A stretch of DNA of 64,000 bases from Hyphomicrobiaceae bacterium. GTDB taxonomy: Bacteria; Pseudomonadota; Alphaproteobacteria; Rhizobiales; Hyphomicrobiaceae. The translations under genes were made by a program, and so were the position numbers. The stretch is from assembly GCA_022844275.1 (NCBI GenBank), contig JALHMB010000003.1:248001-312000 (forward strand), written 5' to 3'. Shown in pieces: positions 35,154-43,432 of this stretch (within the stretch, counting starts at the first letter, position 1; each line of letters begins with the position of its first letter). The notes under the pieces are model-generated. The model saw only the letters and a list, made by a program, of their open reading frames with translations. It was not told the DNA's origin and made no database searches.

Positions 35154-36023
35154 CTACTTGCCGCCGCCGAGACTGTGCACGTAGATGCCCAGCGATTTGA
35201 GTGTCACGGCGTCGAGCCGGCCGTGCCATGCAGGCATCGAGCCGCCGCGGCCGGTGAAGATCGACTGCACGATGTCCGCCTTCCGCCCCCCGAAAAGCCA
35301 GATGTCGTCGGTGAGGTTCGGCGCACCGAGCTCGGGATTGCCCTTGCCCTCTGCGCCATGACACGAGGCGCACTGATCGGCGAAGATCTTGGCGCCGCGC
35401 CCGACGGCTGCGGTGTCGGTCGCGCGCTTTGTCAGCGAGAGCACGAACTCGGCCGCGTCATCGATCTCGGAAGTCTGTAGAATGCCGTCGACGCCATACT
35501 TCGGCATGTCGCTGATGCGGCTCTGCTTGTCGCCGCTGCGAATGCCATAGAGTATGGTCGTCTCGATCTCGGGCAACGTGCCGCCCCAGAGCCAGTCGTC
35601 GTCATTGAGGTTCGGATAGCCGGCAAAGCCTTGCGCGCCGCGGCCATGGCAGGGCGCGCAGTTCGTCGCAAACGCGGCCGCGCCGCCGACCATGGCGAAG
35701 CGGAGCAGATCCGGATCGTTTTTCACCTCGGCAAGCGGCGTCTTCTCGAGCGCAGTGCGGAAAGTCGCTTGTGCCGCTTTTGCGCCCTGCACCTCATTCG
35801 AAACAGCCGCGCGCTGACTGTAGCCCCAGACGCCCTTCGTATAGCCGTTGAGCGTCGGCCACGCCGGGTAGACGATCATGTAGCCGATGGCCCAAACGAT
35901 CGAGGCGTAAAAGGTCATCAGCCACCACTTGGGCAGCGGCTTGTTCAACTCCTTGATGCCGTCCCAGGCATGCCCCGTCGTCTCGACGCCGGTGACGTCG
36001 TCAATTTCGCGCTTGTCGCTCAT
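35154..36023 (-). CDS. ccoP: cbb3-type cytochrome c oxidase subunit III (diheme)
   Basis: Membrane-anchored diheme cytochrome c, 289 residues, delivering electrons to CcoN. An N-terminal TM segment (WWLMTFYASIVWAIGYMIVY) is preceded by DDVTGVETTGHAWDGIKELN. Two c-type heme motifs, CAPCH (about residue 121) and CASCH (about 216), are followed by Met ligand candidates. Overlaps ccoQ by four bases (ATGA). Confidence 0.97.
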   Translation of the reverse strand: MSDKREIDDVTGVETTGHAWDGIKELNKPLPKWWLMTFYASIVWAIGYMIVYPAWPTLNGYTKGVWGYSQRAAVSNEVQGAKAAQATFRTALEKTPLAEVKNDPDLLRFAMVGGAAAFATNCAPCHGRGAQGFAGYPNLNDDDWLWGGTLPEIETTILYGIRSGDKQSRISDMPKYGVDGILQTSEIDDAAEFVLSLTKRATDTAAVGRGAKIFADQCASCHGAEGKGNPELGAPNLTDDIWLFGGRKADIVQSIFTGRGGSMPAWHGRLDAVTLKSLGIYVHSLGGGK

Positions 36024-36208
36024 GGCCGCCCCCGCTTGGCTTTCTGATTGTCGTCGAGATCAAGAGCGCGCCGCTGCGCCGCCTCGAAGCGCGGACCATT
36101 TGCCGGCCAGAGCGCATAGACGACCACACCCGCGAACAACCCGACGAACATGAGAAGCGAGACCACCTGACTGAAGGTGGCGACAGTGTCGTAGGTCATC
36201 GTCGTCAC
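36020..36208 (-). CDS. ccoQ: cbb3-type cytochrome c oxidase subunit CcoQ/FixQ
   Basis: A 62-residue single-TM protein (SLLMFVGLFAGVVVYALWP) with a short charged tail, matching CcoQ in size and position. It stabilises the binding of CcoP to the CcoNO core. An internal ATG at 36199 is an alternative start. Confidence 0.9.
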   Translation of the reverse strand: MTTMTYDTVATFSQVVSLLMFVGLFAGVVVYALWPANGPRFEAAQRRALDLDDNQKAKRGRP

Positions 36209-36211
36209 CTC

Positions 36212-36940
36212 CTACCGCAGGTTCGGGCCGGCCGCATCGAACGTCGCGAAATCGACGAGCTGGCCGAGGATCTGGAGATAGGCGACGAGCGCATCCATCT
36301 CGGTCGGTGGAACACCCGGCCGGCCGTCGAACTTGGCGACCTTCGCCTTGGGATACCGCTTCAGCAGCTCGCGCGACGGACGGCTGTCAGGATTGATCTG
36401 GGCGGCGATATCGGCGCGCACGCTGGCGATCATCTCTTCGGTATAGGGCACGCCGACCGCACGCAGCGTCTTCAGGCGCGCTTCGACCGTTGCCGGATCG
36501 AGCTGCCGCGACATGAGCCACGAGTAGCTCGGCATGATGCTCTCAGGGACTACCGAACGCGGATTGATCATGTGCTCGACATGCCACTGATCGGAGTACT
36601 TGCCGCCCACGCGCGCGAGGTCCGGTCCTGTCCGCTTCGATCCCCACTGGAAGGGATGGTCGTACATGCTTTCGGCGGCGAGGCTGTAGTGGCCGTAGCG
36701 CTCGACCTCATCGCGAAGCGTGCGCACCATCTGGCTGTGGCAATTGTAGCAACCCTCGCGGACATAGACGTCGCGGCCCGCCTGCTCGAGCGGCGTGTAG
36801 GGACGCATGCCCTTAACTTTCTCGATGGTGCTGTCGACCCAGAAGAGCGGTGCGATCTGGAAGAGACCGCCGATCGACACCACGACGAGAATGCCGACGA
36901 GGAGGATGATCGAGTTCTTTTCGAAGACTTCGTGTTTCAT
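36212..36940 (-). CDS. ccoO: cbb3-type cytochrome c oxidase subunit II (monoheme)
   Basis: Membrane-anchored monoheme cytochrome c, 242 residues. N-terminal TM helix ([19 protein letters not shown]), heme motif [10 protein letters not shown] (about 64-73) and the conserved [19 protein letters not shown] and [13 protein letters not shown]. Lies 15 bases after ccoN and four bases before ccoQ. Confidence 0.97.
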   Translation of the reverse strand: MKHEVFEKNSIILLVGILVVVSIGGLFQIAPLFWVDSTIEKVKGMRPYTPLEQAGRDVYVREGCYNCHSQMVRTLRDEVERYGHYSLAAESMYDHPFQWGSKRTGPDLARVGGKYSDQWHVEHMINPRSVVPESIMPSYSWLMSRQLDPATVEARLKTLRAVGVPYTEEMIASVRADIAAQINPDSRPSRELLKRYPKAKVAKFDGRPGVPPTEMDALVAYLQILGQLVDFATFDAAGPNLR

Positions 36941-36955
36941 GATGCGATCCCCCCC

Positions 36956-38629
36956 TCACTCTGCCGGCTGGACGCGGAGGCCGGGTGCAGCCGCGACGCG
37001 CGGCTGCTCGGCGATGTCGACAGGTTCATCGCCGCGGATCGTGCGCCAGACGTTGTAGGCCATGATGAGTGAGCCGCTCAGGAAGAGGATGCCGCCGATC
37101 GCACGGATCACGTAGTACGGGTGCATGGCTTCGACGGTCTCGATGAAGGAGTACTGGAGGAAGCCGAGGCTGTCGTAGGCGCGCCACATCAGTCCCTGCG
37201 TGATGCCGGACACCCACATGGCGGTGATGTAGAGCAGGATGCCGAGCGTCGAGATCCAGAAGTGCCACTCGACGAGCCGCATGGAGTAGAGGCCCTTGCG
37301 GTTCCACAGCCACGGCACGAGGCAGTAGATCGCGCCGAACGAGACCATGGCGACCCAGCCGAGCGCACCCGAGTGCACGTGTCCGATCGTCCAGTCCGTG
37401 TAGTGCGAGAGCGAGTTCACCGCCTTGATGCTCATCAGCGGGCCCTCGAATGTCGACATGCCGTAGAAGGCGACGGACACGACGAGCAGGCGCACGACGG
37501 CATCCGTCCTGAGCTTGTCCCAGGCGCCGGAGAGCGTCATGAGGCCGTTGATCATGCCGCCCCAGGAGGGCATCCAGAGCATGATGGAGAAGGTCATGCC
37601 GAGCGTCTGCGCCCAATCGGGCAGCGCGGTGTAGTGGAGATGATGCGGGCCCGCCCAGATGTAGAGGAAGATGAGCGTCCAGAAGTGCACGATCGAGAGG
37701 CGGTAGGAGTAGACGGGCCGCTCAACGCGCTTCGGAATGAAGTAGTACATGATGCCGAGGAAGCCGGCGGTCAGGAAGAAGCCGACGGCATTGTGGCCGT
37801 ACCACCACTGCGTCATGGCATCCTGCACACCCGACCAGAGAATGACGCTGGACGGGCTCGTGAAGCTCACCGGCAGCGCCGCGTTGTTCACCAGATGCAG
37901 CATCGCGATGGTCACGATGAAGGCGAGATAGAACCAGTTCGCGACGTAGATGTGCGGCTCCTTGCGGCGCCAGAGCGTGCCGAGGAAGACCAGCAGGTAC
38001 GTGACCCAGATGATGGTTAGGAAGAGGTCGGCGTACCACTCGGGCTCGGCGTACTCCTTGGCCTGTGTGATGCCGAGCAGGTAGCCCGTGCCAGCGATCG
38101 CGATGAAGAGCTGATAGCCCCACACGACGAACCATGGTGACCAGCGGCCGGCGAGGCGCGCATGAGATGTGCGCTGCACGACATAGAAGGACGTACCGAT
38201 CAGCACGTTGCCGCCAAAGGCGAAGATGACGGCGCTCGTGTGAAGCGGACGCAGGCGGCCGAAGCTGATCCAGGGAAGGTCGAAGTTGAGCGCGGGATAG
38301 GCGAGCTGCAGGGCCAGGACCACGCCGACGAGGAAGCCCGCAATGCCCCAGATGACCGCGGCAACCGTCGCGACCTTGATCGGGCCGTCGAAGTACCCCT
38401 CGGGCGGCTCGTAGTTGCCGATGGCTCGCGCCGCCTTCTCGCGGAAGGCCGTGTTCAAAACGTAGATCCCGGCCAGTACGGAGCCGATCAGCATCAGCAG
38501 GCCGTGAAACGACATGGCCGGGTCGCTCGACCCGAAGAACCAGACCGCTCCGACGAGTGCGAAGAGCGCGGCGGCCAGCACCGCGAGCACATCGCCGAAC
38601 GCCTCAAGGCCCTCTCTCGTATCCGCCAT
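36956..38629 (-). CDS. ccoN: cbb3-type cytochrome c oxidase subunit I
   Basis: Catalytic heme-copper subunit reducing O2 to water with high affinity, 557 residues with about 12-14 TM helices. Conserved heme and CuB histidines lie in [43 protein letters not shown] and [15 protein letters not shown] 38629 ([14 protein letters not shown]) has GGGGGA eight bases upstream; a 17-residue in-frame extension above it is not family-like. First gene of the nine-gene cco operon; an FNR/FixK-type box lies about 100 bases upstream. Confidence 0.97.
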   Translation of the reverse strand: MADTREGLEAFGDVLAVLAAALFALVGAVWFFGSSDPAMSFHGLLMLIGSVLAGIYVLNTAFREKAARAIGNYEPPEGYFDGPIKVATVAAVIWGIAGFLVGVVLALQLAYPALNFDLPWISFGRLRPLHTSAVIFAFGGNVLIGTSFYVVQRTSHARLAGRWSPWFVVWGYQLFIAIAGTGYLLGITQAKEYAEPEWYADLFLTIIWVTYLLVFLGTLWRRKEPHIYVANWFYLAFIVTIAMLHLVNNAALPVSFTSPSSVILWSGVQDAMTQWWYGHNAVGFFLTAGFLGIMYYFIPKRVERPVYSYRLSIVHFWTLIFLYIWAGPHHLHYTALPDWAQTLGMTFSIMLWMPSWGGMINGLMTLSGAWDKLRTDAVVRLLVVSVAFYGMSTFEGPLMSIKAVNSLSHYTDWTIGHVHSGALGWVAMVSFGAIYCLVPWLWNRKGLYSMRLVEWHFWISTLGILLYITAMWVSGITQGLMWRAYDSLGFLQYSFIETVEAMHPYYVIRAIGGILFLSGSLIMAYNVWRTIRGDEPVDIAEQPRVAAAPGLRVQPAE

Positions 38630-38727
38630 CGAAAAATCCCCCGGATGCCCGAGCCATGGCCTCGACGCCGACGAGCGCACGAACGGCCAACCGGGGGTGA
38701 CCTTAGAAAAGGTCGAACGCGGAGGGA

Positions 38728-38741
38728 TTGATCCAGGTCAA
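38728..38741 (-). promoter_or_regulatory. FNR/FixK-type binding site upstream of ccoN
   Basis: TTGATCCAGGTCAA, an interrupted palindrome of the TTGAT-N4-ATCAA class with one mismatch (GTCAA for ATCAA). It is centred about 105 bases before the ccoN start, in the intergenic region, a position suited to a class II or nearby class I activator site. cbb3 operons of this group are commonly induced under low oxygen by FNR, Anr or FixK. Confidence 0.8.
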
Positions 38742-38789
38742 TGGAAGCGGCGACGCGCGGTCGCACAAGTCCAGCCGGTTGTTGATATT

Positions 38790-39470
38790 TCAGATGCCGA
38801 GGATGCTCGGCAGCTCGGTGAGCGACGTGATCCGGTGCTGGGCCGCGCCGCCATCGACAACCTTGGTCACATCGTGGATGCCGCCGTCGCGGACGATCTG
38901 CACGGTCGTCCAGCCCATGGCATTCGGCGCCACGAAATCCTTCGTGGGATTGTCGCCGACATAGACGTAGCGATCGCCAGGCGCACCGATCGCGGCCGCG
39001 ACGCGCTCGAAGGCCATGGGATGCGGTTTGAAATAGGCGCGATCGTCGCCGAGTGCATCGGTGTAGACGATCTCGTGAAAGCGCGGCTCGAGCGCGAGTG
39101 CCGTCACTTTCTTGCGCTGTACGGTGTGCGTGCCGTCTGTAATGAGCCCGAGAGGGCCTTTGCCGCCGTAGTGATCGAGCGCCCAGGCGCCATCCTCGAA
39201 CAGCGTGAGCTCCGCTGCCGCGCCACGATAGACTTCTCTCAGGATCTGAAGATGCTCCGGACCGTGCCCCGGAATGTGAGTTTGCAAGACCGTCGTAAAG
39301 AGCTTGCCGAGCATTCCAGTGTCGAGCAGACGCGTCATCTCTTCGCTGACGCCATCGACGCCGAACTGCGCCTTTGCCCATTCGCCGCACGCACGGAAGC
39401 CGCACAGCGCGAACTGCCGCTCCGGGTAGAGCGTGTCGTCAAGATCGAACACGACGCGCAGGCGGCTCAC
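38790..39470 (-). CDS. HAD-superfamily hydrolase
   Basis: A 226-residue HAD phosphatase-like protein. The nucleophile motif VVFDLDDTLYPERQFALCGF is at the N-terminus, motif II in LGLITDGTHTVQRKK, Lys/Asp motifs in YFKPHPMAFE and VYVGDNPTKDFVAPN. It resembles FMN- or pyrimidine-type HAD phosphatases; substrate unknown. Start is GTG at 39470 with GAGAG upstream. Lies between the cco promoter and a TSUP permease, both on the same strand. Confidence 0.88.
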   Translation of the reverse strand: MSRLRVVFDLDDTLYPERQFALCGFRACGEWAKAQFGVDGVSEEMTRLLDTGMLGKLFTTVLQTHIPGHGPEHLQILREVYRGAAAELTLFEDGAWALDHYGGKGPLGLITDGTHTVQRKKVTALALEPRFHEIVYTDALGDDRAYFKPHPMAFERVAAAIGAPGDRYVYVGDNPTKDFVAPNAMGWTTVQIVRDGGIHDVTKVVDGGAAQHRITSLTELPSILGI

Positions 39471-39516
39471 GTGAGGTCTCTCAGCAGCATGATTTGAAGG
39501 GCCCTTATGCCCGATC

Positions 39517-40281
39517 CTAACGGATCACGCCATCCAGGACAGGCAGACTGACGATCCCTGCAGCGGCAATCATGACGTAGCAGACACGGCGGAACGTCAG
39601 TTCACTGGCCAAGCCGAACATCCGCGCACCGAGCCAGAGGCCGAGTCCATAGGGAACAGCCAGGATCACCGCATATCGCACGATGTCCATGGAAAGCAGT
39701 CCCCACCAGTAGTAGCTCGCTGCAGAAACCAGTGTGGCGACAGCGTAGAAGAAGATGATGTTCGCTCGCACGACGCCGACGGTCGTGTTGCCGCTGAGCC
39801 AGAAGGCGACGAGCGGTGGTCCCGACATTTGCGTAACACCGGTCAACACGCCAGCTACCCCACCGACGGCAATAGCCGCCGCGGAGGTCGGCCGCCCCGG
39901 ATAGCGCCAGCCGGATATGAGCATCACCAGCATCAGTACGACCAAAATCACGATAGCCCAGCGGATAATGAGCTGATCGTAACTGGCAAGGAGGTGGACG
40001 CCGAGCGGAATGCCGACGAGTGCACCGATCAGTGTCATCAGTACGCTCGGCCGATCGGCCAATCGCAAGGCGCGCGGAATGAGGCCCATGGACGTCACAT
40101 AGTCGACGGCGAGCAGGAGGGGCGCCGCCATCGCCGGCCCGACGACGACGCTGCCGAGAGGCACGAAGATCATGGCCGCGCCGAATCCGGAAAAACCACG
40201 CGCCAACCCCGCAACCAGCGCCGAGATCACGAGAAAAACGAGCTGCCCCGGCGTGGCGGGAACAGCGAATAGATCGAACAT
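39517..40281 (-). CDS. TSUP family membrane protein (TauE/SafE)
   Basis: Permease of the 4-toluene sulfonate uptake/sulfite exporter family, 254 residues with about eight TM helices. The family opening (VFLVISALVAGLARGFSGFG) and the second-repeat motif GVAGVLTGVTQMSGPPLVAF are present. Members export sulfite, sulfoacetate or other organosulfur compounds; substrate not predictable. No strong SD was seen. A separate small gap of 95 bases precedes the spoVR stop. Confidence 0.88.
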   Translation of the reverse strand: MFDLFAVPATPGQLVFLVISALVAGLARGFSGFGAAMIFVPLGSVVVGPAMAAPLLLAVDYVTSMGLIPRALRLADRPSVLMTLIGALVGIPLGVHLLASYDQLIIRWAIVILVVLMLVMLISGWRYPGRPTSAAAIAVGGVAGVLTGVTQMSGPPLVAFWLSGNTTVGVVRANIIFFYAVATLVSAASYYWWGLLSMDIVRYAVILAVPYGLGLWLGARMFGLASELTFRRVCYVMIAAAGIVSLPVLDGVIR

Positions 40282-40376
40282 TCAGGAAAACCGCGCGATC
40301 GCTCGAGAGACGCCGAGCGCAAAACCTAGCAGGGCCGTACGCTTGTGTCGTGGCCAAGTCGCCCGGTGCAGGGCAG

Positions 40377-41957
40377 CTATGGCAGCGGCAGTGTCTCGTG
40401 CTCGCGGAGCTTGGCGCCGGTCATGTTGTCGACCTCGACGAGGCGCACTCGGAAGCCCCACAGGCGCGCGACGTGCATGAGCGTGCGGTCGCACTCATCC
40501 TTATCGAGCAGAATGCCGTCACGGACGAAATGCGTGAGGACGAGACGGCGGCTGCCGGAGAGATCGGCATCGGTCACCTGGATATCCGGATCCTGCTGCG
40601 AGACATCGTATTGGCGCGCGAGCAGGCGACGGACATCGCGATAGCCCATTTCATCGTGGATGGCCTCGACGCGCACCGCATGATCTTCCGACTTGTTGCG
40701 GATATGGAAGATGCGGAAGTCGCGGATGACCTTCGGGCTCAGGAACTGATGGATGAAGCTTTCGTCGCGGAAATTGGCCCAGGCGTCCTTGAGCGTCTCC
40801 ATGGGCTGGCCGTTGCCAGCGAAATCGGGGAACCACTGGCGGTCTTCGTCGGTCGGCTCGAGGCAGATGCGCTTGATATCGCGCATCATGGCGAAGCCGA
40901 GCGCGTAAGGATTGAAGCCCGAGAAACCGCGATCCGAGAAGCCCGGCTGAAAGACCACGGCCGAGTGCATGTGCATGAACTCGAGCATGGACCCGTCGGT
41001 GACGAGACCCTTCTCGTACAAGCGGTTCATGATCTCGTAGTGCACGAAGGTCGCGCAACCCTCGTTCATGACCTTGGTCTGGCGCTGCGGATAGAAGTAC
41101 GTGGAGAGCACGCGCACGATGCGCAGGATTTCGCGCTTCCAGGCCGGAAGCTTCGGCGCATGCTTCTCGAGGAAGTAGAGAAGGTTCTCCTCGGGCACGA
41201 TCGGCGGTGAGGGATCGGTGACGACCTCCTCGGCCTTGGCCTCGGGCTTGGACTGCGGCAGCGTGCGCCACAGCTCGTTGTAGATTTCAGTTTCGTACTC
41301 GCGGCGCTTGATCTCGCGCTCACGCGCTTTCGCCGGATCGAAGCGGCGGCGCGGCGCTGCATTGCGGCTCACACCCTGGTTCATGAGCGCGTGCGCGGCG
41401 TCGATCACGGCCTCGACGGCGGGAACGCCGAAACGCTCCTCGCAGTCGGAGACGAACTTCTTCGCGAAGGCGAGGTACTCGAGGATCGCGTCCGCCTGCG
41501 TCCACTGCTTGAACAGGTAGTTGTTCTTGAAGAAGTGGTTATGCCCCATGGCCGCGTGCGCGAGCACGAGGCACTGCATGGTCATGGAGTTCTCCTCCAT
41601 GATGTAGTTGATGCAGGGGTCGGAGTTGATCACGATCTCGAAGGCGAGTGAACGTGCGCCCTTGCGATAGAACATCTCGTCGTGGGCGAAGCGCTTGCCG
41701 AACGACCAGTGCCGGTACATGACCGGCATGCCGATCGAGGAATAAGCATCGAGCATCTGCTCGGCGGTGATCACCTCGATCTGGTTCCGGTAGATGTCGA
41801 GACCCATCTCGCCGAGGCCGATCTCGGCGATGGCGTCATAAGCCTCGTTGATGAGATCAAAGTTCCACTCGGGCCCATCGAAGAGCGGCTTCGACGCCTT
41901 GAGCGCGGTCTTGGGGCCAGTCTGGGGCCCAATCTGGGGAATGTCCGTCATGGTCAT
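40377..41957 (-). CDS. SpoVR family protein
   Basis: A 526-residue soluble protein of the SpoVR/YcgB family. Family phrases: ELAYDAIAEIGLGEMGLDIY-like start (IAEIGLGEMGLDIYRNQIEV), SLAFEIVINSDPCINYIMEE, and MNEGCATFVHYEIMNRLYEK. It works with YeaH and PrkA in stress and sporulation-like responses; biochemical role unclear. Translation starts at ATG 41957 with GAGGAAG upstream, 11 bases after the YeaH stop. Last gene of the prkA-yeaH-spoVR operon. Confidence 0.93.
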   Translation of the reverse strand: MTMTDIPQIGPQTGPKTALKASKPLFDGPEWNFDLINEAYDAIAEIGLGEMGLDIYRNQIEVITAEQMLDAYSSIGMPVMYRHWSFGKRFAHDEMFYRKGARSLAFEIVINSDPCINYIMEENSMTMQCLVLAHAAMGHNHFFKNNYLFKQWTQADAILEYLAFAKKFVSDCEERFGVPAVEAVIDAAHALMNQGVSRNAAPRRRFDPAKAREREIKRREYETEIYNELWRTLPQSKPEAKAEEVVTDPSPPIVPEENLLYFLEKHAPKLPAWKREILRIVRVLSTYFYPQRQTKVMNEGCATFVHYEIMNRLYEKGLVTDGSMLEFMHMHSAVVFQPGFSDRGFSGFNPYALGFAMMRDIKRICLEPTDEDRQWFPDFAGNGQPMETLKDAWANFRDESFIHQFLSPKVIRDFRIFHIRNKSEDHAVRVEAIHDEMGYRDVRRLLARQYDVSQQDPDIQVTDADLSGSRRLVLTHFVRDGILLDKDECDRTLMHVARLWGFRVRLVEVDNMTGAKLREHETLPLP

Positions 41958-41968
41958 CGGCGGCTTCC

Positions 41969-43246
41969 TCAGGCACCTGCAGAGGCAGAGAACAGCTCGT
42001 GGAAGACCGGGAAGATCTCCGCCGGGCTCGTCACGCGACGCATAGCAAAGTGCTTGTTGCGCTCCGCGATCTCCTTGTAGCCGTCCCACACGATCGTGTC
42101 ACCGAAGCCGATCTGCTCGCTGACCTCGATGTAGGCAAAGTACTGACTGGCCGGCAGCAGATGGTTCTCGACGAGATTTAGGCAGCGGCCCATGTCGTCG
42201 GGAATATTGTCGCCGTCGGAGGCCTGGGCGGCATAGATGTTCCAGTCCTCGGGCGAGTAGCGGTCGCGCACGATGCGGTCCATCTCCTCGAGCGCCGTCG
42301 AGATGACAGTGCCGCCGGTCTCGACACCGCGGAAGAATGTCTCCTCGTCAACCTCACTCGCGGTGCTCGTATGGCGCACGAAGACGACATCGACCTCGCG
42401 ATAGTGCCGCGAGAGGAAGAGGTGGAGCAGCATGAAGAAGCGCTTGGCCAAATCCTTCAGCGGCTCGGTCATGGAGGCCGATGCGTCCATGAGGCAGAAC
42501 ATGACGGCCTGCGTCGCAGGCTTCGGCACGCGCTCGGTGCGGTTGTACTGGAGGTCGATCGGATCGACGTAGGCGATCGTGCGCCGTAGCCGCAGCATCT
42601 TGTCGAGGCGCGCACGCAGCTCCGCAATATTGATCTCATCGCGCGGAACGTCCGTCTCGGCCTCTGCGAGCAAACGCTCAAGCTCGAGGACGTCAGCATC
42701 CTTCGGCCGACGCAGCGCGATGCGGCGCGCGAGCGAGCGGCGCATGGTGCGCACGCGATTGAGCTTCGCCGGCGGACCGTCCGTCGTGTAACCCGCGCGC
42801 TGCGGCACCGGCGACTTCAAGTCCTTGATGCGCGTCTTGATGAGGTTCGGCAGCTTCAGATCCTCGAAGAACAGATCGAGGAACTCGTCCTTCGAGAGCG
42901 TGAAGACGAAATCGTCCTGCCCCTCGCCATCGGCGCTCGCCTGTCCACCACCGCCGCCCCCGCCGCCACCTTGCGGCTTCGGGATCAGGTCGCCGACCTT
43001 GTAGTCCTTGTTGCCCGGCAGGATCATATCGCGCGAGCCGCTGTCGCGGCTGTGTGAGAACGAGGGCTCGCGCACGCTCTTCGAGCGAATGGTGATTCTC
43101 TCCGAACCTTCGACCTCGGAGACCTTGCGCTTCTTGAGCGCGTCCTTGACGGCTTCGCGAATGTCAGCCTTGGCCCGGCGAACAAAGCGCTGCCGGTTCC
43201 CTAGGCTCTTCGATTTCGGGTTGAGCCGACGATCGATAATGTTCAT
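41969..43246 (-). CDS. YeaH/YhbH family protein (DUF444, VWA-like)
   Basis: A 425-residue protein. N-terminal DUF444 region (FVRRAKADIREAVKDALKKR), a glycine-only linker of about eight residues near residue 95, and a C-terminal VWA-like domain with MIDAS-type DASASMTEPLKDLA. YeaH is a partner of the PrkA kinase in general stress response. Starts at ATG 43246 with GGGGGCC upstream. It lies 186 bases from prkA, a gap that holds a palindromic element. Confidence 0.93.
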   Translation of the reverse strand: MNIIDRRLNPKSKSLGNRQRFVRRAKADIREAVKDALKKRKVSEVEGSERITIRSKSVREPSFSHSRDSGSRDMILPGNKDYKVGDLIPKPQGGGGGGGGGQASADGEGQDDFVFTLSKDEFLDLFFEDLKLPNLIKTRIKDLKSPVPQRAGYTTDGPPAKLNRVRTMRRSLARRIALRRPKDADVLELERLLAEAETDVPRDEINIAELRARLDKMLRLRRTIAYVDPIDLQYNRTERVPKPATQAVMFCLMDASASMTEPLKDLAKRFFMLLHLFLSRHYREVDVVFVRHTSTASEVDEETFFRGVETGGTVISTALEEMDRIVRDRYSPEDWNIYAAQASDGDNIPDDMGRCLNLVENHLLPASQYFAYIEVSEQIGFGDTIVWDGYKEIAERNKHFAMRRVTSPAEIFPVFHELFSASAGA

Positions 43247-43351
43247 TCACGGCCCCCAAGCCCAAGTGTGATGATCGAGAAAGTCGCCAGACAATGCGGC
43301 ACGGTACTCAGCGAATTTCTCGATCTGAATCACACTAGCAAGACTACGACT

Positions 43352-43427
43352 CTAGTGTCCTTTCGATTCCGAAGTTCGCTCGGGCGCCAGCATCAAGGTC
43401 AGGCGAACTTCGGAATAGGGCCACTAG
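43352..43427. repeat. CTAGTG-bounded palindromic element, copy 1
   Basis: A 76-base inverted repeat. Ends: CTAGTGTCC and GGCCACTAG. Inside these, ATTCCGAAGTTCGC pairs perfectly with GCGAACTTCGGAAT (14 bp). It lies in the 186-base gap between prkA and yeaH, so inside a transcribed operon. A similar 78-base element with the same ends lies at 61.84 kb. No terminal transposase is visible. It may be a REP-like or mobile miniature element, and may affect mRNA stability between the two genes. Confidence 0.75.
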
Positions 43428-43432
43428 CGGGG

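Noticed and set aside
42950-42975. Run of GCC/GCG repeats inside yeaH as a repeat element
   Set aside because: It is simply the poly-glycine linker of the YeaH protein and keeps the frame.
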